DNA of 64,000 nt from Kocuria sp. cx-455 (GCF_014698015.1 NZ_JACXBS010000002.1:248001-312000); one strand, 5' to 3'; shown: positions 38,455 through 47,555, counted from the first letter of the stretch. Notes: generated by a model not told the origin, from the sequence alone. A program made the numbers and translations.

Positions 38455-40022
38455 TGCCCCCTGTGCGAGGCATCGGGGTGGGCGGCGTGATGTTCCTGCG
38501 GGTCGGGACCACGGTGCGTGTCGCCGTGTGTGCCATGCCCGCGCAGGGCCAACCACAGGGGCGCAAAGACGTCCGGATCATCCAGGTCCACGCCCAGCAG
38601 CGACTGCGCCACCCCTATCCGGTGCCGTACGGAATTGCGGTGCACACCCAGGCTGCGGGACGCGTTCTCCCAATTGCCGCGGTGACGTAGGTATTCGGTG
38701 ACGGTTCCGACCAGATCGGCGCGAGGATATGCGGCCAGCGTGTCCACCCACTTGTGGGCCTGCTCATCGTGACCGCCGCCCGTGCTCACCAGTGACCCGG
38801 CGGGGGCATGGCGCAGTGCCTGCCTCACGGGCGGCACCGTCGCGGCCACCTCCGATAGGGACACCGGTTCACTGAGGGCACCCACCAACTCCCCGGGGGC
38901 ATCCGCGAGGGGTGTGGGGAAGGCATCCGATGTGCGCCGGGCCGGGGTGGCGGGAAGCACAAGATACACCGCTCCCGCCTCCTCATGTCGCAGCAGACAG
39001 GACGTCAAGGTGGAGTCCAGCTCGGCGAGTTCAGCCTCGCGACGCAACGACGGCGCCGCGCGCACGAGCAGCGCGACGTCGTCGCCCGGTTGCATCCGCA
39101 ATCCCAACAGGCGCACCCGCGAGGGCAGATCCTGCAGCCCGAGGTCCTCGGAAAGCATGCGGGCCGCTTCGGGCTGCCCGTGCAGCAGCAGTTTGGCGAC
39201 CGAGGCGGCAAGGGTTCCCGTGGCATTGGACGCCACCTCACGTTGCTTGGCCTTGATTGCCAACAGCGTGCACACGGTCAGGATCACCTGACGATCCGCC
39301 GCTGTGAGGGCGCGCCCCGGACCCATGGCCAAGAACCCGTGGATGCGGTCACCCGTGGCGATGGGGTACTCCACCACGGGTTGCCCGTTCAGTTCGAACG
39401 TGGCGGCAGAGTGTGGCCCAAACGATGAAATCTGAGGGTGTCGGCGCGCAGCAGTGGAATCCACGACTCGGCGGCGGCGGGCCAATACGTCTCCGTCCCT
39501 GAGTCGGTCGGTAGGTACGCCGCCCACCCGCCGAGAGCTTGTGCGAGCCCGCGCACCACGGCGGAGATGGCGTCCGGGCGCATAGCCGCCCGCGCCAGCG
39601 CGGTCTGGGTGCCCAGACTGCCCATGAGATCCGCCTGATCGCTTCGCGCGGACAGACCCCAGAAGGCGCGAGAGACATTCTGAAACGGTACGCCGTCGGG
39701 AACCGTGAGGAGGTCGATGTTCGCCCCCTCGCACGCATGGCTCACGTAAGCGGGGACCAGGGTGAGCCATGGACCCAGGCCGATCCCCAGCGCGGGGACG
39801 CCTTTGGTCCGCAACCGAGCCACGTACGCCTCGGTGGCCGCGGGGGTGCTGCCAAGCGGCATTCCCGTGGTCAGCAGCAGCTCCCCACCCTCGAGATAGG
39901 GGGGTGGGGTCCTCCAGCTCAGATACGTGCACACCGCTGATTCGGCGCGAGGTCAGCGACCGACCCCCGACCGAGACCAAATGGGAGCCGAGTTCCGTGC
40001 TGAGCTCAAGGAGAGACACCAT
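38451..40022 (-). pseudogene. PucR-family regulator with two compensating frameshifts
   Basis: The frame is open for 523 codons, but its middle is out of register. Residues 1-42 (MVSLLELSTELGSHLVSVGG to ELEDPTP) are PucR-like; about 160 Arg/Gly/Ser-rich residues follow that match nothing; then ATFELNGQPVVEYPIATG and the C-terminal helix-turn-helix (NWENASRSLGVHRNSVRHRI) are PucR-like again. The missing middle is in another minus-strand frame between about 39905 and 39430 (YLEGGELLLTTGMPLGS, SARSDQADLMGSLGTQTALA). The first shift is at a six-G run (39899-39904); the second is near 39405-39440. Either two indel errors exist in the assembly or the gene is mutated. It is divergent from gabT. Confidence 0.75.
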
Positions 40023-40103
40023 AGACACATCATCCGATATTTCGACACATTGTGGTTGAAATGCTCAATGACGGACCCGGTCCGCGCCCGTAGCGTGAGC
40101 AGT

Positions 40104-41492
40104 ATGACCGAGATGACGGAAACCACCACCCTGCCCCAGTCCCGCCACCTGGCCACCACCGTACCCGGCCCGCGGTCCCAACAGCTGCATGCCGAGCGAT
40201 TGGCCCAGGTCAGCGACGGGTTCGGCCTGGTGCTTCCGGTGTTCGTGGATCGCGCGGACGGCGGCATCATCCAGGACGTGGACGGCAACCGGCTGATCGA
40301 CTTCGCCTCGGGTATCGCCGTGACCAGCGTGGGCGCGGCCAATCCTCGCGTGCGCCAACGCGTGGCCGCGCAGTTAGAACGGTTCACCCACACCTGTTTC
40401 ATGGTCACCGAGTACGAATCGTTCACGCAGGTCTGTCGCTGGCTCAACGAGCACACTCCCGGCGATTTCGACAAGCGCACGGCTTTGTTCTCCACCGGCG
40501 CCGAAGCCGTGGAGAACGCCGTGAAGATTGCCCGCTCGGCCACGGGCCGTCCCAACATGCTGGTATTCGACGAGGCATACCACGGTCGCAGCCTGCTGAC
40601 CATGGCGATGACGGCCAAGGAGAACCCCTACCGTCTCAACTTCGGTCCCCTCCCGGAGGAAATCGTGCGTGCGGCATCCGCCAACCCGTTGCGCGCCGCT
40701 GTCGCCGGGGACGACCTCGCGGCCACCGCGCTCGCGTCCGTGGAAGCCACCCTGGCCGAGCGCGGGGCCGAGACATTCGCCGCCATGGTCATCGAACCGA
40801 TTCAGGGTGAGGGCGGATTTATTGTCCCCGCCCCGGGCTTCCTGGCGGGGTTACGTCGCATTGCCGATCAGTACGGGATCGTGCTGGTCATCGACGAGAT
40901 CCAAGCCGGAATGGGCCGCACGGGTATGCTCTACGCGAGTGAGCACGAAGGCATCGCCGGAGACATCACCCTCTCCGCCAAGGCGCTGGCCGACGGGCTT
41001 CCCCTGTCCGCTGTGACCGGGCGGGCCGAGCTCATGAACGCCGTGCACACCGGCGGCCTGGGCGGCACCTACGCCGGTAACCCCCTGGCATGCGAGGCGG
41101 CGCTCGCGGTGTTCGAAGAGTTCGAGGACGGCTCACTGCTGGCCAATGCCCGCACCATCGAGGCAGTGGCTCGGGACACGCTGGAAGCCCTCGTCACGGA
41201 GACCGCCATCGTGGCGCAGTTCCGGGGGCGCGGCGCCATGCTCGCGATGGAATTCGCGGACACGGGGACTCTGGAGCCGCGCCCGGACCTGGCTCGAACG
41301 ATCTCCGCCGCCTGCCACTCCCGTGGCGTGCTGACTCTGACGTGCGGTACCCACGGCAATGTGATCCGTTTGCTACCACCCCTGGTCATTGAGGAGGAAC
41401 TGCTGCGCGACGGTCTGGAGGTTCTGCGCGGAGCAGTTCTCGAGGCGCAGGCGACCGCGCGCACGCCCGTGGGCGTGGCAGCCGCACCCTGA
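40104..41492 (+). CDS. gabT: GabT-like class III aminotransferase
   Basis: A 462-residue PLP-dependent omega-aminotransferase. Core motifs are DFASGIAVTSVGAANPRV, STGAEAVENAVKIAR, FDEAYHGRSLLTMAMT, EPIQGEGGFIVP, VIDEIQAGMGRTG (Asp264) and the PLP lysine Lys293 in TLSAKALADGLPLSAV. This fits 4-aminobutyrate or related omega-amino acid transaminases forming semialdehydes. No gabD is adjacent. ATG 40104 is chosen because the upstream frame reads into the pucR promoter. The substrate may differ from GABA, as neighbours suggest amide or ketone catabolism. Confidence 0.88.
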   Translation: MTEMTETTTLPQSRHLATTVPGPRSQQLHAERLAQVSDGFGLVLPVFVDRADGGIIQDVDGNRLIDFASGIAVTSVGAANPRVRQRVAAQLERFTHTCFMVTEYESFTQVCRWLNEHTPGDFDKRTALFSTGAEAVENAVKIARSATGRPNMLVFDEAYHGRSLLTMAMTAKENPYRLNFGPLPEEIVRAASANPLRAAVAGDDLAATALASVEATLAERGAETFAAMVIEPIQGEGGFIVPAPGFLAGLRRIADQYGIVLVIDEIQAGMGRTGMLYASEHEGIAGDITLSAKALADGLPLSAVTGRAELMNAVHTGGLGGTYAGNPLACEAALAVFEEFEDGSLLANARTIEAVARDTLEALVTETAIVAQFRGRGAMLAMEFADTGTLEPRPDLARTISAACHSRGVLTLTCGTHGNVIRLLPPLVIEEELLRDGLEVLRGAVLEAQATARTPVGVAAAP

Positions 41493-41511
41493 TGGGTGTT
41501 CCGCCGCATCT

Positions 41512-41538
41512 CACACGCTGAGAGAAAACGGGCGTGTG
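41512..41538 (+). terminator. Possible terminator after gabT
   Basis: A 7-bp stem CACACGC/GCGTGTG with a 13-base loop lies 20 bp after gabT. No U run follows, so confidence is low. Confidence 0.4.
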
Positions 41539-41623
41539 TAACCCCGGAACCCATCGGCACCCTGTGGAAGACTTGGCTCCAGAACCCACGAACAGCCAAC
41601 TAGACAGACAGGTAAGTGCATCC

Positions 41624-42427
41624 ATGAGCGATCGTCCTAACGAGCCGCAGTCCGGTTCTTCCTCCGCCGCCGGACACACCTCGGGCAACAACCAGCCCGA
41701 GTACGGTCAGCGCGTGGAGGGCAACGACCAGGGCTTCGGTCACAACGCCTACGACCGGTCGCAGCAGAACTACGGTTCGCAGCAGCCGGAATACGGCCAG
41801 TACAGCGGCGCCCAGCAGGGCAGCCAGCAGCAGTACGGCAATGACCAGTACGGCGGCAGCAACCAGGGCTACGGCAATCAGCAACCGTACGGTGATCAGC
41901 AGTACGGCTATGACCAGTACAACAACCAGGGCCAGCAGGGCTACGGCAATCAGCAATACGGTAACGACCAGTACGGCAACCAGGCGTACGGCCCGGGCGG
42001 GGCGAACAACACCACGTACTACCAGAACGATTACAACCAGCAGCCCTACGGCAATCAGAACTACTACGGCAACGGCAAGCCCGCGGGTTCCGGTCTGGGC
42101 GTCGCGTCCCTGGTCCTGGGCATCATCGGCATCCTGACCTTCTGGTTCTTGGGGATCGGTGGCCTGATCGGTCTGGTCGGTCTGATTCTCGGCATCGTGG
42201 GACTGTCCAAGCTCAAGAAGACCCCGGGAGCCTCCAAGGCGCTGCCGATCGTGGGTATCGTGCTCTCGATCCTGGCGATCATCGGCGGCATCATCATGGC
42301 GGTTCTGTTCTTCTGGGCCTTCGACATGGTCAGTGATTGCATCCCGCTGATCGACTCCGCGTCCCAGTCCGCATACGAGCAGTGCGTTCAGGACGCCGTC
42401 AACCAGAACATGGGCATCAACAGCTAA
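41624..42427 (+). CDS. DUF4190-type membrane protein with a Q/Y/G/N-rich prion-like domain
   Basis: A 267-residue protein of unknown function. Residues about 20-155 are low complexity, nearly free of charge and hydrophobic groups, with repeats such as QQYGNDQYG, QGYGNQQPYG and YGNQQYGNDQ. A two-helix DUF4190-like part follows (LGVASLVLGIIGILTFWFLG, GLIGLVGLILGIVGL and a third helix ALPIVGIVLSILAIIGGIIM). ATG 41624 is used because the earlier frame reads into the intergenic region. The composition resembles phase-separating domains, which is an inference; no catalytic motif is seen. It is monocistronic, convergent with hisN. Confidence 0.82.
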   Translation: MSDRPNEPQSGSSSAAGHTSGNNQPEYGQRVEGNDQGFGHNAYDRSQQNYGSQQPEYGQYSGAQQGSQQQYGNDQYGGSNQGYGNQQPYGDQQYGYDQYNNQGQQGYGNQQYGNDQYGNQAYGPGGANNTTYYQNDYNQQPYGNQNYYGNGKPAGSGLGVASLVLGIIGILTFWFLGIGGLIGLVGLILGIVGLSKLKKTPGASKALPIVGIVLSILAIIGGIIMAVLFFWAFDMVSDCIPLIDSASQSAYEQCVQDAVNQNMGINS

Positions 42428-42443
42428 CGCGCCCTCCCCAGCA

Positions 42444-42505
42444 TCGTGCCCCGGCACGGTCTACGACGCCGCTGCGCGCGGTCGCCTCGGCCGTCCGGGG
42501 CACGA
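42444..42505. terminator. Long inverted repeat between DUF4190 and hisN genes
   Basis: An 11-bp perfect stem (TCGTGCCCCGG / CCGGGGCACGA) with a 40-base loop that can form smaller GC hairpins. It sits between convergent genes and probably ends both. Confidence 0.6.
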
Positions 42506-42550
42506 GGTGGTTAAGAGTAGGACATGAGGGTGGTGCTCATCAGGCCGGCC

Positions 42551-43354
42551 CTAGGACGTTTCGCGTGTACCCAGAATGCCCAGAGCGGCGTCGTGAAGCA
42601 CTCCGTTACTGGCGATCGCGTTGGCACCGAACGGGCCGTCCTGGCCCTTGAGTGAGGTGAATTGGCCGCCGGCCTCGGTGACGATGGGCACCAGAGCGGC
42701 CATGTCGTAGAAGTTGAGCTCGGGCTCGCACGCGATGTCCACGGCACCCTCGGCCACCAGGCAGTAGGACCAGAAGTCCCCGTACGCGCGCGTGCGCCAC
42801 ACGGAATCGGTGAGTTCGATGAATTGATCACGCACCCCCAGATCCCGCCAGCCGGTCAAGGACGAGTAGGACAGGGACGCGTCCGAGAGCTGATTCACCG
42901 AGGACACGGACAGCCTCCTGGCTTGGGACAGCGAGCGTCCGGTGAACGCGCCGGAGCCCGCAGCGGCCCACCAACGGCGATTCAGGGCCGGTGCGGAAAC
43001 CACGCCGGCCACCACTTGATCGTCCTCGACCAGCCCGATGAGCGTGGCCCACACGGGCACGCCGCGCACAAAGTTCTTGGTGCCGTCGATCGGGTCGATC
43101 ACCCATTTCCGAGAACCGGATCCGGTGGTGCCGAACTCCTCGCCGATCACGGCATCGCGGTTACGCACCCTACCCAGCTGCGAACGGATCACCGATTCGG
43201 CCTCGCGGTCCGCGTCCGTGACGGGGGTGAGATCCGGTTTGGTCTCCACGTGGAGGTCCTGGGCCTTGAACCGACGCATGGTCAGCCCGTCCACAGAATC
43301 GGCCAGAATGTGCGCAAGACGGAGGTCGTCCGTGTAAGTGCTGGGTGGTCGCAT
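42551..43354 (-). CDS. hisN: Histidinol-phosphatase, inositol monophosphatase family
   Basis: A 267-residue IMPase-fold enzyme. Metal motifs are GEEFG (EE), WVIDPIDGTKNF (the DPIDGT signature) and the C-terminal ELNFYDMAALVPIVTEAGGQ (WD-type Asp replaced by FYDMAAL). Actinobacterial relatives dephosphorylate histidinol phosphate. ATG 43354 gives the usual MRPPSTYTDDLRLAH start; the longer frame upstream overlaps rsgA antisense. It lies 5 bp after rsgA in an aroA-rsgA-hisN operon. Other IMPase substrates cannot be excluded. Confidence 0.88.
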   Translation of the reverse strand: MRPPSTYTDDLRLAHILADSVDGLTMRRFKAQDLHVETKPDLTPVTDADREAESVIRSQLGRVRNRDAVIGEEFGTTGSGSRKWVIDPIDGTKNFVRGVPVWATLIGLVEDDQVVAGVVSAPALNRRWWAAAGSGAFTGRSLSQARRLSVSSVNQLSDASLSYSSLTGWRDLGVRDQFIELTDSVWRTRAYGDFWSYCLVAEGAVDIACEPELNFYDMAALVPIVTEAGGQFTSLKGQDGPFGANAIASNGVLHDAALGILGTRETS

Positions 43355-43359
43355 GATCT

Positions 43360-44490
43360 CTACGTTATCGCCTGTCCGAGGTGCTTTTCGTCGATGCCCG
43401 CCTGTGTTTCTCCACGCGAGGCGGCCAGCAGCCTGCGCAGCGACTCCAGCCTCAGAGGTGCGGCCAGGGAAGCCTCGGGGCGGTGCACCCACGCGTCCAG
43501 TGCACAACCGGGGGAGTCCTGGGTATGCAGACAGCCGCGTGGGCAGTCCGCGGTGGCGGGGACGAGGTCCGTGAACGAGTTGACGAGTTCCTCCTCGCTC
43601 ACGTGGGCCAGACCGAGTGAGCGAATGCCGGGGGTGTCGATGACCCACGTTCCGGGGGAGGTGTCCGGCATGCGGAGGGCCCGGGCGGAGGAGGACGTGT
43701 GGCGGCCGCGACCGGTCACGTCGTTGACACCGCCGGTGGCCCGTTGCGAGCCCGTGAGCGCGTTGACCAGCGTTGATTTCCCCACGCCGGAGGGACCCAG
43801 GAACACGCTGATGTGCCCGTCCAAGATGGTGCGGAGCCGGCCGACGGATTCCTCCGAGATGGCCAGGGATTCCTCGTGGACGCCCGCGGCCGGGCGGCCA
43901 CCGAGGGCATCCGAGGGCTCGGTCGATACGGTCCGGACGTCCAGCGCCGCCACGTAGCTGAGGAACTCGGCCGGGTCCTTGAGGTCGGTCTTGGTCATGC
44001 AGATCACGGGGGTGATGCCGGCGTCCGACGCCGCCGCGAGACCACGGTCCACAAAGCCGGTGCGCGGCGTGGGGGACTCCGTGGCCAGGACCAGCACCAG
44101 CCGGTCCGCGTTGGCCACAATGACGCGCTCCACGGGGTCGGTGTCGTCCGCGCTGCGGCGCAGGACGGTGGCGCGGGGTTCAATGCGCACAATCCGGGCG
44201 AGCGTGTCCGGGGCGCCGCTGGCATCGCCCACGACTCCCACTTGGTCACCGGGGACGATGGGGTTGCGGCGCAACTCCTTGGCGCGGATGCACACCACGG
44301 TGCGCTGATCATGGCTGTGCTCATTGACCACGCACGTGTAGCGGCCACGGTCCACGGCGATCACCCGGGCCACCACCGCATCCTCGTGGGTGGGGCGCTG
44401 TTTGGTGCGGGGGCGTGAGCCTTTCTTGTTGGCTCGCACTCGGACATCGGACTCGTCCCACTGTCGGTGGGCGCTGGAATTACGCGCCAT
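43360..44490 (-). CDS. rsgA: Ribosome small subunit GTPase RsgA
   Basis: A 376-residue circularly permuted GTPase that helps mature the 30S subunit. An N-terminal basic region and OB fold (ARVIAVDRGRYTCVV) precede the GTPase, with permuted order: CMTKTDLKDP (G4), FLGPSGVGKSTLVNAL (G1) and WVIDTPGIRSLGL (G3). A zinc-binding C-terminal helix region has CPRGCLHTQDSPGC. ATG 44490 lies inside the end of aroA (11-bp overlap), so it is coupled to it. The basic start MARNSSAHRQWDESD is typical of actinobacterial RsgA. Confidence 0.93.
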   Translation of the reverse strand: MARNSSAHRQWDESDVRVRANKKGSRPRTKQRPTHEDAVVARVIAVDRGRYTCVVNEHSHDQRTVVCIRAKELRRNPIVPGDQVGVVGDASGAPDTLARIVRIEPRATVLRRSADDTDPVERVIVANADRLVLVLATESPTPRTGFVDRGLAAASDAGITPVICMTKTDLKDPAEFLSYVAALDVRTVSTEPSDALGGRPAAGVHEESLAISEESVGRLRTILDGHISVFLGPSGVGKSTLVNALTGSQRATGGVNDVTGRGRHTSSSARALRMPDTSPGTWVIDTPGIRSLGLAHVSEEELVNSFTDLVPATADCPRGCLHTQDSPGCALDAWVHRPEASLAAPLRLESLRRLLAASRGETQAGIDEKHLGQAIT

Positions 44491-45832
44491 GGTTGACCAG
44501 GGTGGTCCACATCCGAGAGAAATCGGGCAGCGTCTTGGCGGTGGTGCCAATGTTCTCCACGCTCACGTCCGCCACGCGAAGACCGATGATGGCGCCCGCG
44601 GTGGCCATGCGGTGATCGTCGTAGCTGTGGAACAGTCCGCCGTGCAGGGGCGCGGGATCAATGATGAGCCCGTCCGCCGTCTCCGCCACGTTGCCACCCA
44701 GCTGGTTGATCTCGGTGCGCAGGGCCGCGAGGCGGTCGGTTTCGTGGCCGCGCAGATGAGCAATGCCTCGTAGTTGCGATGGGCCGGTGGCCAGCGCACA
44801 CATGGCGGCCACGGTGGGGGCGAGCTCGCCGGCCTCGGACAGGTCCAGGTCCACGCCGTTGAGCTGGGCCGGGCCGGTTGCGGTCAGGACACCGCCCGCG
44901 AGGTCAACGGTGCCGCCGAACTGCGGCAGGATCGAGCGCCAGTGATCGCCGCCCTGGGTGGTGTGGGAGGGCCAATCCGGGATGCTCACGGTGCCTCCGG
45001 TGACCATGGCCGCGGCCAGGAACGGGCCGGCGTTGGAGAGGTCCGGTTCCACGGTGACGTCCAGCCCGGGCATCCGAGTGGGTTCGACCCGCCATTCGGT
45101 GTCACTGATGCGCGTGGCGTTCACGCCTGCCTCGCGCAGCACCTCCACGGTCATGGCCACGTGGGGCAGGGACGGGACCCCGGCGCCGTCGGACTCGTGT
45201 TTGAGCACCAAAGGGCCATCGAAGCGCACGGCAGCCAGCATGAGGGCGGAGACGAACTGTGAGGAGCCGCTCGCGTCGATGCGCACGGTGCCGCCACGGA
45301 CGCTACCGGTTCCCGAGACGGTGAGTGGCAGGGTGCCGCTGCCCTCGTCATGAACCGTGACGCCCAGATCGCGCAGGCCTTGGATCACGGGGCCCATGGG
45401 GCGCACTTGAGCGTGGGGATCGCCGTCGAACGTGGTGTCCGCGTTGAGAAGGGCCGCGACCGGCGGCACGAAACGCATGACCGTGCCCGCCAACCCACAA
45501 TCGATGTGGCGTAGCTCGGGGCGGCGTGCATCAGCGGCGGGGCCCTCGGGGATGGGGGTAATGCTGAGATCCGCGCCGAAGAGACCGGGCGCGCCGCTCG
45601 GTTCGATGACCGCACCCAACTGCCGGAGGGCAGCGATCATGAGTTGGCTGTCACGTGAATACAACGGCTTGCGCACCACCGATGCCTCGGAGGCCAGGGC
45701 CGCCAGGACCAGGTACCGGTTGGTGAGCGATTTGGAACCGGGAATGGCCACGGATCCGCTCACCGGGCGATCGCCGGTAAAGGGTGCGGCCCAATGGGGT
45801 TCGGTGTGCGACAAGCCGTTGTGCGTATTCAC
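44480..45832 (-). CDS. aroA: 3-phosphoshikimate 1-carboxyvinyltransferase (EPSP synthase)
   Basis: Sixth step of the shikimate pathway. The 450-residue protein has SVAIPGSKSLTNRYLVLAAL (substrate loop), CGLAGTVMRFVPP, HAQVRPMGP, the SGSSQFVSALMLAAV segment, EPDLSNAGPFLAAAM and HLRGHETDRLAALRTEINQL. The start is GTG 45832 with a weak ribosome site. It is 16 bp after the DoxX gene, so the DoxX-aroA-rsgA-hisN genes may share transcripts. The linkage aroA-rsgA is conserved in actinobacteria. Confidence 0.95.
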   Translation of the reverse strand: MNTHNGLSHTEPHWAAPFTGDRPVSGSVAIPGSKSLTNRYLVLAALASEASVVRKPLYSRDSQLMIAALRQLGAVIEPSGAPGLFGADLSITPIPEGPAADARRPELRHIDCGLAGTVMRFVPPVAALLNADTTFDGDPHAQVRPMGPVIQGLRDLGVTVHDEGSGTLPLTVSGTGSVRGGTVRIDASGSSQFVSALMLAAVRFDGPLVLKHESDGAGVPSLPHVAMTVEVLREAGVNATRISDTEWRVEPTRMPGLDVTVEPDLSNAGPFLAAAMVTGGTVSIPDWPSHTTQGGDHWRSILPQFGGTVDLAGGVLTATGPAQLNGVDLDLSEAGELAPTVAAMCALATGPSQLRGIAHLRGHETDRLAALRTEINQLGGNVAETADGLIIDPAPLHGGLFHSYDDHRMATAGAIIGLRVADVSVENIGTTAKTLPDFSRMWTTLVNHGA

Positions 45833-45847
45833 TGTGTTGACCGGGCC

Positions 45848-46384
45848 TTAGTGGCTGACCGCGTCCTGGACGGCCTTCTCGGCCTGGGCGAACTTCTTCT
45901 TGGTGTCCTTGGACACCTTGGCGGCGTTCTTACGAACGTCATCCGCCAGGTGGCTTGCTCGCCAGACGAGCGAGGGGTTGCCGGCGGTGTCCACGGAGGC
46001 AATCATCACGGCGCCGACCAACGAGAGGTTCTTGAACACGTTGCTGCGGCGCTGGGACGTGCCCTCTTTGGTGGAGGTATCCGCGGACTGGTACTGCACG
46101 AACCCGTTGATTGCGGTGGTGCCGAGCAGCACCGATGCGGACAGGCGGGGGAACTTGCTCAGCGCAAGGGCGGAAGCGGCCAATACCTGGGCCGCCGCAA
46201 TGCCCTGGGCCACCTGGGCGCGGTTTGCGGTCACGGGACGGACCTGCGGCAGTACCTGCTCCACCTGCTTCAGGACCGGGTCCAGCTTCTCGGCGGCGGC
46301 CGAGGAGTCACGGAATGCTTCAACGCCGCCGGCAATGTAACCGGTGGCGAGCAGGGGACGGGCGAGACGACGAACGATGCTCAT
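45848..46384 (-). CDS. DoxX-family membrane protein
   Basis: A 178-residue protein with N-terminal RRLARPLLATGYIAGGVEAF, which is the DoxX opening, and hydrophobic helices at about 8-25, 70-90, 95-115 and 130-145. A C-terminal basic coil (KKFAQAEKAVQDAVSH) follows. DoxX relatives can handle thiol and oxidative stress by partnering with redox proteins; here it is divergent from sigH, the thiol-stress sigma factor, which fits that idea (inference). ATG 46384 after AAAGGAGG. Confidence 0.85.
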   Translation of the reverse strand: MSIVRRLARPLLATGYIAGGVEAFRDSSAAAEKLDPVLKQVEQVLPQVRPVTANRAQVAQGIAAAQVLAASALALSKFPRLSASVLLGTTAINGFVQYQSADTSTKEGTSQRRSNVFKNLSLVGAVMIASVDTAGNPSLVWRASHLADDVRKNAAKVSKDTKKKFAQAEKAVQDAVSH

Positions 46385-46460
46385 GGTTCCTCCTTTTGGT
46401 CCCGGCATTTCCGGGAGGGCACGTCCTTCATCCTAACGGGGCGCCACTGACCAACGCACG

Positions 46461-46487
46461 GGAATAGTGCGGCGGGTCCGCCGTGTT
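46461..46487 (+). promoter_or_regulatory. SigH/SigR-type autoregulatory promoter
   Basis: GGAAT at 46461-46465 and GTT at 46485-46487 are separated by 19 bp, close to the SigR/SigH consensus GGAAT-N18-GTT. It lies 80 bp upstream of sigH, as expected for autoregulation. A CGGCGG/CCGCCG inverted repeat sits in the spacer. Confidence 0.7.
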
Positions 46488-46567
46488 ATTCACCAGTAGA
46501 CAGCAAGCGCCACACAGCGGGTCCTCAACCCGGATTGACCACGCGGCCCACGGAAGGCAGGTAAAGC

Positions 46568-47284
46568 ATGATCGTCACCGCCCCGACCGTAGACTGGACC
46601 GTGATGAGAGATCATGAAGAGCTTGAGCCGCGGGTACAGGACACTGCCGAGCCGGTGGACGTCAGCCAGGAAACCACACAGCAGCGCCGCGAACGTTTTG
46701 AACGAGACGCCATGCAATACGTGGATCAGTTGTACGCCGCTGCGCTGCGCATGGCCCGTAACCCCGCCGATGCCGAGGACCTCGTCCAGGAGGCCTACAC
46801 CAAGGCGTTCTCAGCGTTCCATCAGTACAAGCCCGGGACAAACCTGAAGGCGTGGCTGTACCGGATTCTGACCAATACCTACATCAACCTGTACCGCAAA
46901 CGGCAGCGCGAACCGCGCCAGGCCAACACGGACACGGTGGAGGATTGGCAGTTGCACCGGGCCGAATCCCACACGTCCAAGGGGCTGCGATCGGCGGAGG
47001 CCGAAGCTCTGGACCACCTACCGGATTCCGACGTGAAGCGGGCGCTGCAAGAACTCCCCGAGGAGTTCCGACTTGCCGTGTATTTCTCCGATGTCGAAGG
47101 CTTCGCCTACAAGGAGATCTCCGAGATCATGGATACGCCCATCGGCACCGTGATGTCTCGACTGCACCGAGGCCGCAAGCTACTTCGGGAGAAACTGGCC
47201 GACTACGCCACCGAGCGAGGGTTTGACACCTCCCAGGGGACCAAGAAGTCCAAGGGCGAGACAACATCGAAGGACAGAGGCTGA
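46568..47284 (+). CDS. sigH: SigH/SigR-type ECF sigma factor
   Basis: A 238-residue group IV sigma factor for the thiol-oxidative and heat stress response. Region 2 is [20 protein letters not shown] then [20 protein letters not shown] and [20 protein letters not shown]. Region 4 is [20 protein letters not shown] then [21 protein letters not shown] Lys/Ser/Thr-rich tail follows. It is released from RsrA (next gene) when the thiol switch oxidises. Start ATG 46568 after AGGCAGG; a second ATG at 46604 is possible and would give a shorter form. Confidence 0.95.
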   Translation: MIVTAPTVDWTVMRDHEELEPRVQDTAEPVDVSQETTQQRRERFERDAMQYVDQLYAAALRMARNPADAEDLVQEAYTKAFSAFHQYKPGTNLKAWLYRILTNTYINLYRKRQREPRQANTDTVEDWQLHRAESHTSKGLRSAEAEALDHLPDSDVKRALQELPEEFRLAVYFSDVEGFAYKEISEIMDTPIGTVMSRLHRGRKLLREKLADYATERGFDTSQGTKKSKGETTSKDRG

Positions 47285-47288
47285 AGCA

Positions 47289-47555
47289 ATGGCTGATAAC
47301 GACTGCCAGAACGGCTGCACCGACGAGCGCATCCGTCGCATTTACGAATACCTTGACGGTGCCCTGACCAAGGAGGATCTCGAGGAGATCCACGCGCACC
47401 TCACGGACTGCCCCGAATGCGAGCGGGAGTACAACCTGGAGTGCGTGATCCGCACGGTGATCAAGCGATCCTGCACAGAGACTGCCCCCGCGCAGCTCAA
47501 ACAGTCGATCCTCACGCGCATTGACGCGCAATGCAGCGGTCACCCGGCCGCCTAG
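47289..47555 (+). CDS. rsrA: Zinc anti-sigma factor RsrA
   Basis: An 88-residue redox-sensitive anti-sigma factor with the zinc motif HLTDCPEC (H-x3-C-x2-C), extra cysteines in DNDCQNGC near the N-terminus, and Cys residues in LECVIRTV and KRSCTETAP. Oxidation of the motif cysteines to a disulfide releases zinc and SigH. ATG 47289 follows the sigH stop at 4 bp, so the two are co-translated. Confidence 0.93.
   Translation: MADNDCQNGCTDERIRRIYEYLDGALTKEDLEEIHAHLTDCPECEREYNLECVIRTVIKRSCTETAPAQLKQSILTRIDAQCSGHPAA

Noticed and set aside
28263-41492. Genomic island with defined ends
   Set aside because: No integrase, transposase or second ssrA-end repeat is visible, so only the possibility is reported as a finding.
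41600-42457. 285-codon open frame opposite the Q/Y/G-rich gene
   Set aside because: Composition is the mirror of the repeat codons; no start site or family resemblance.
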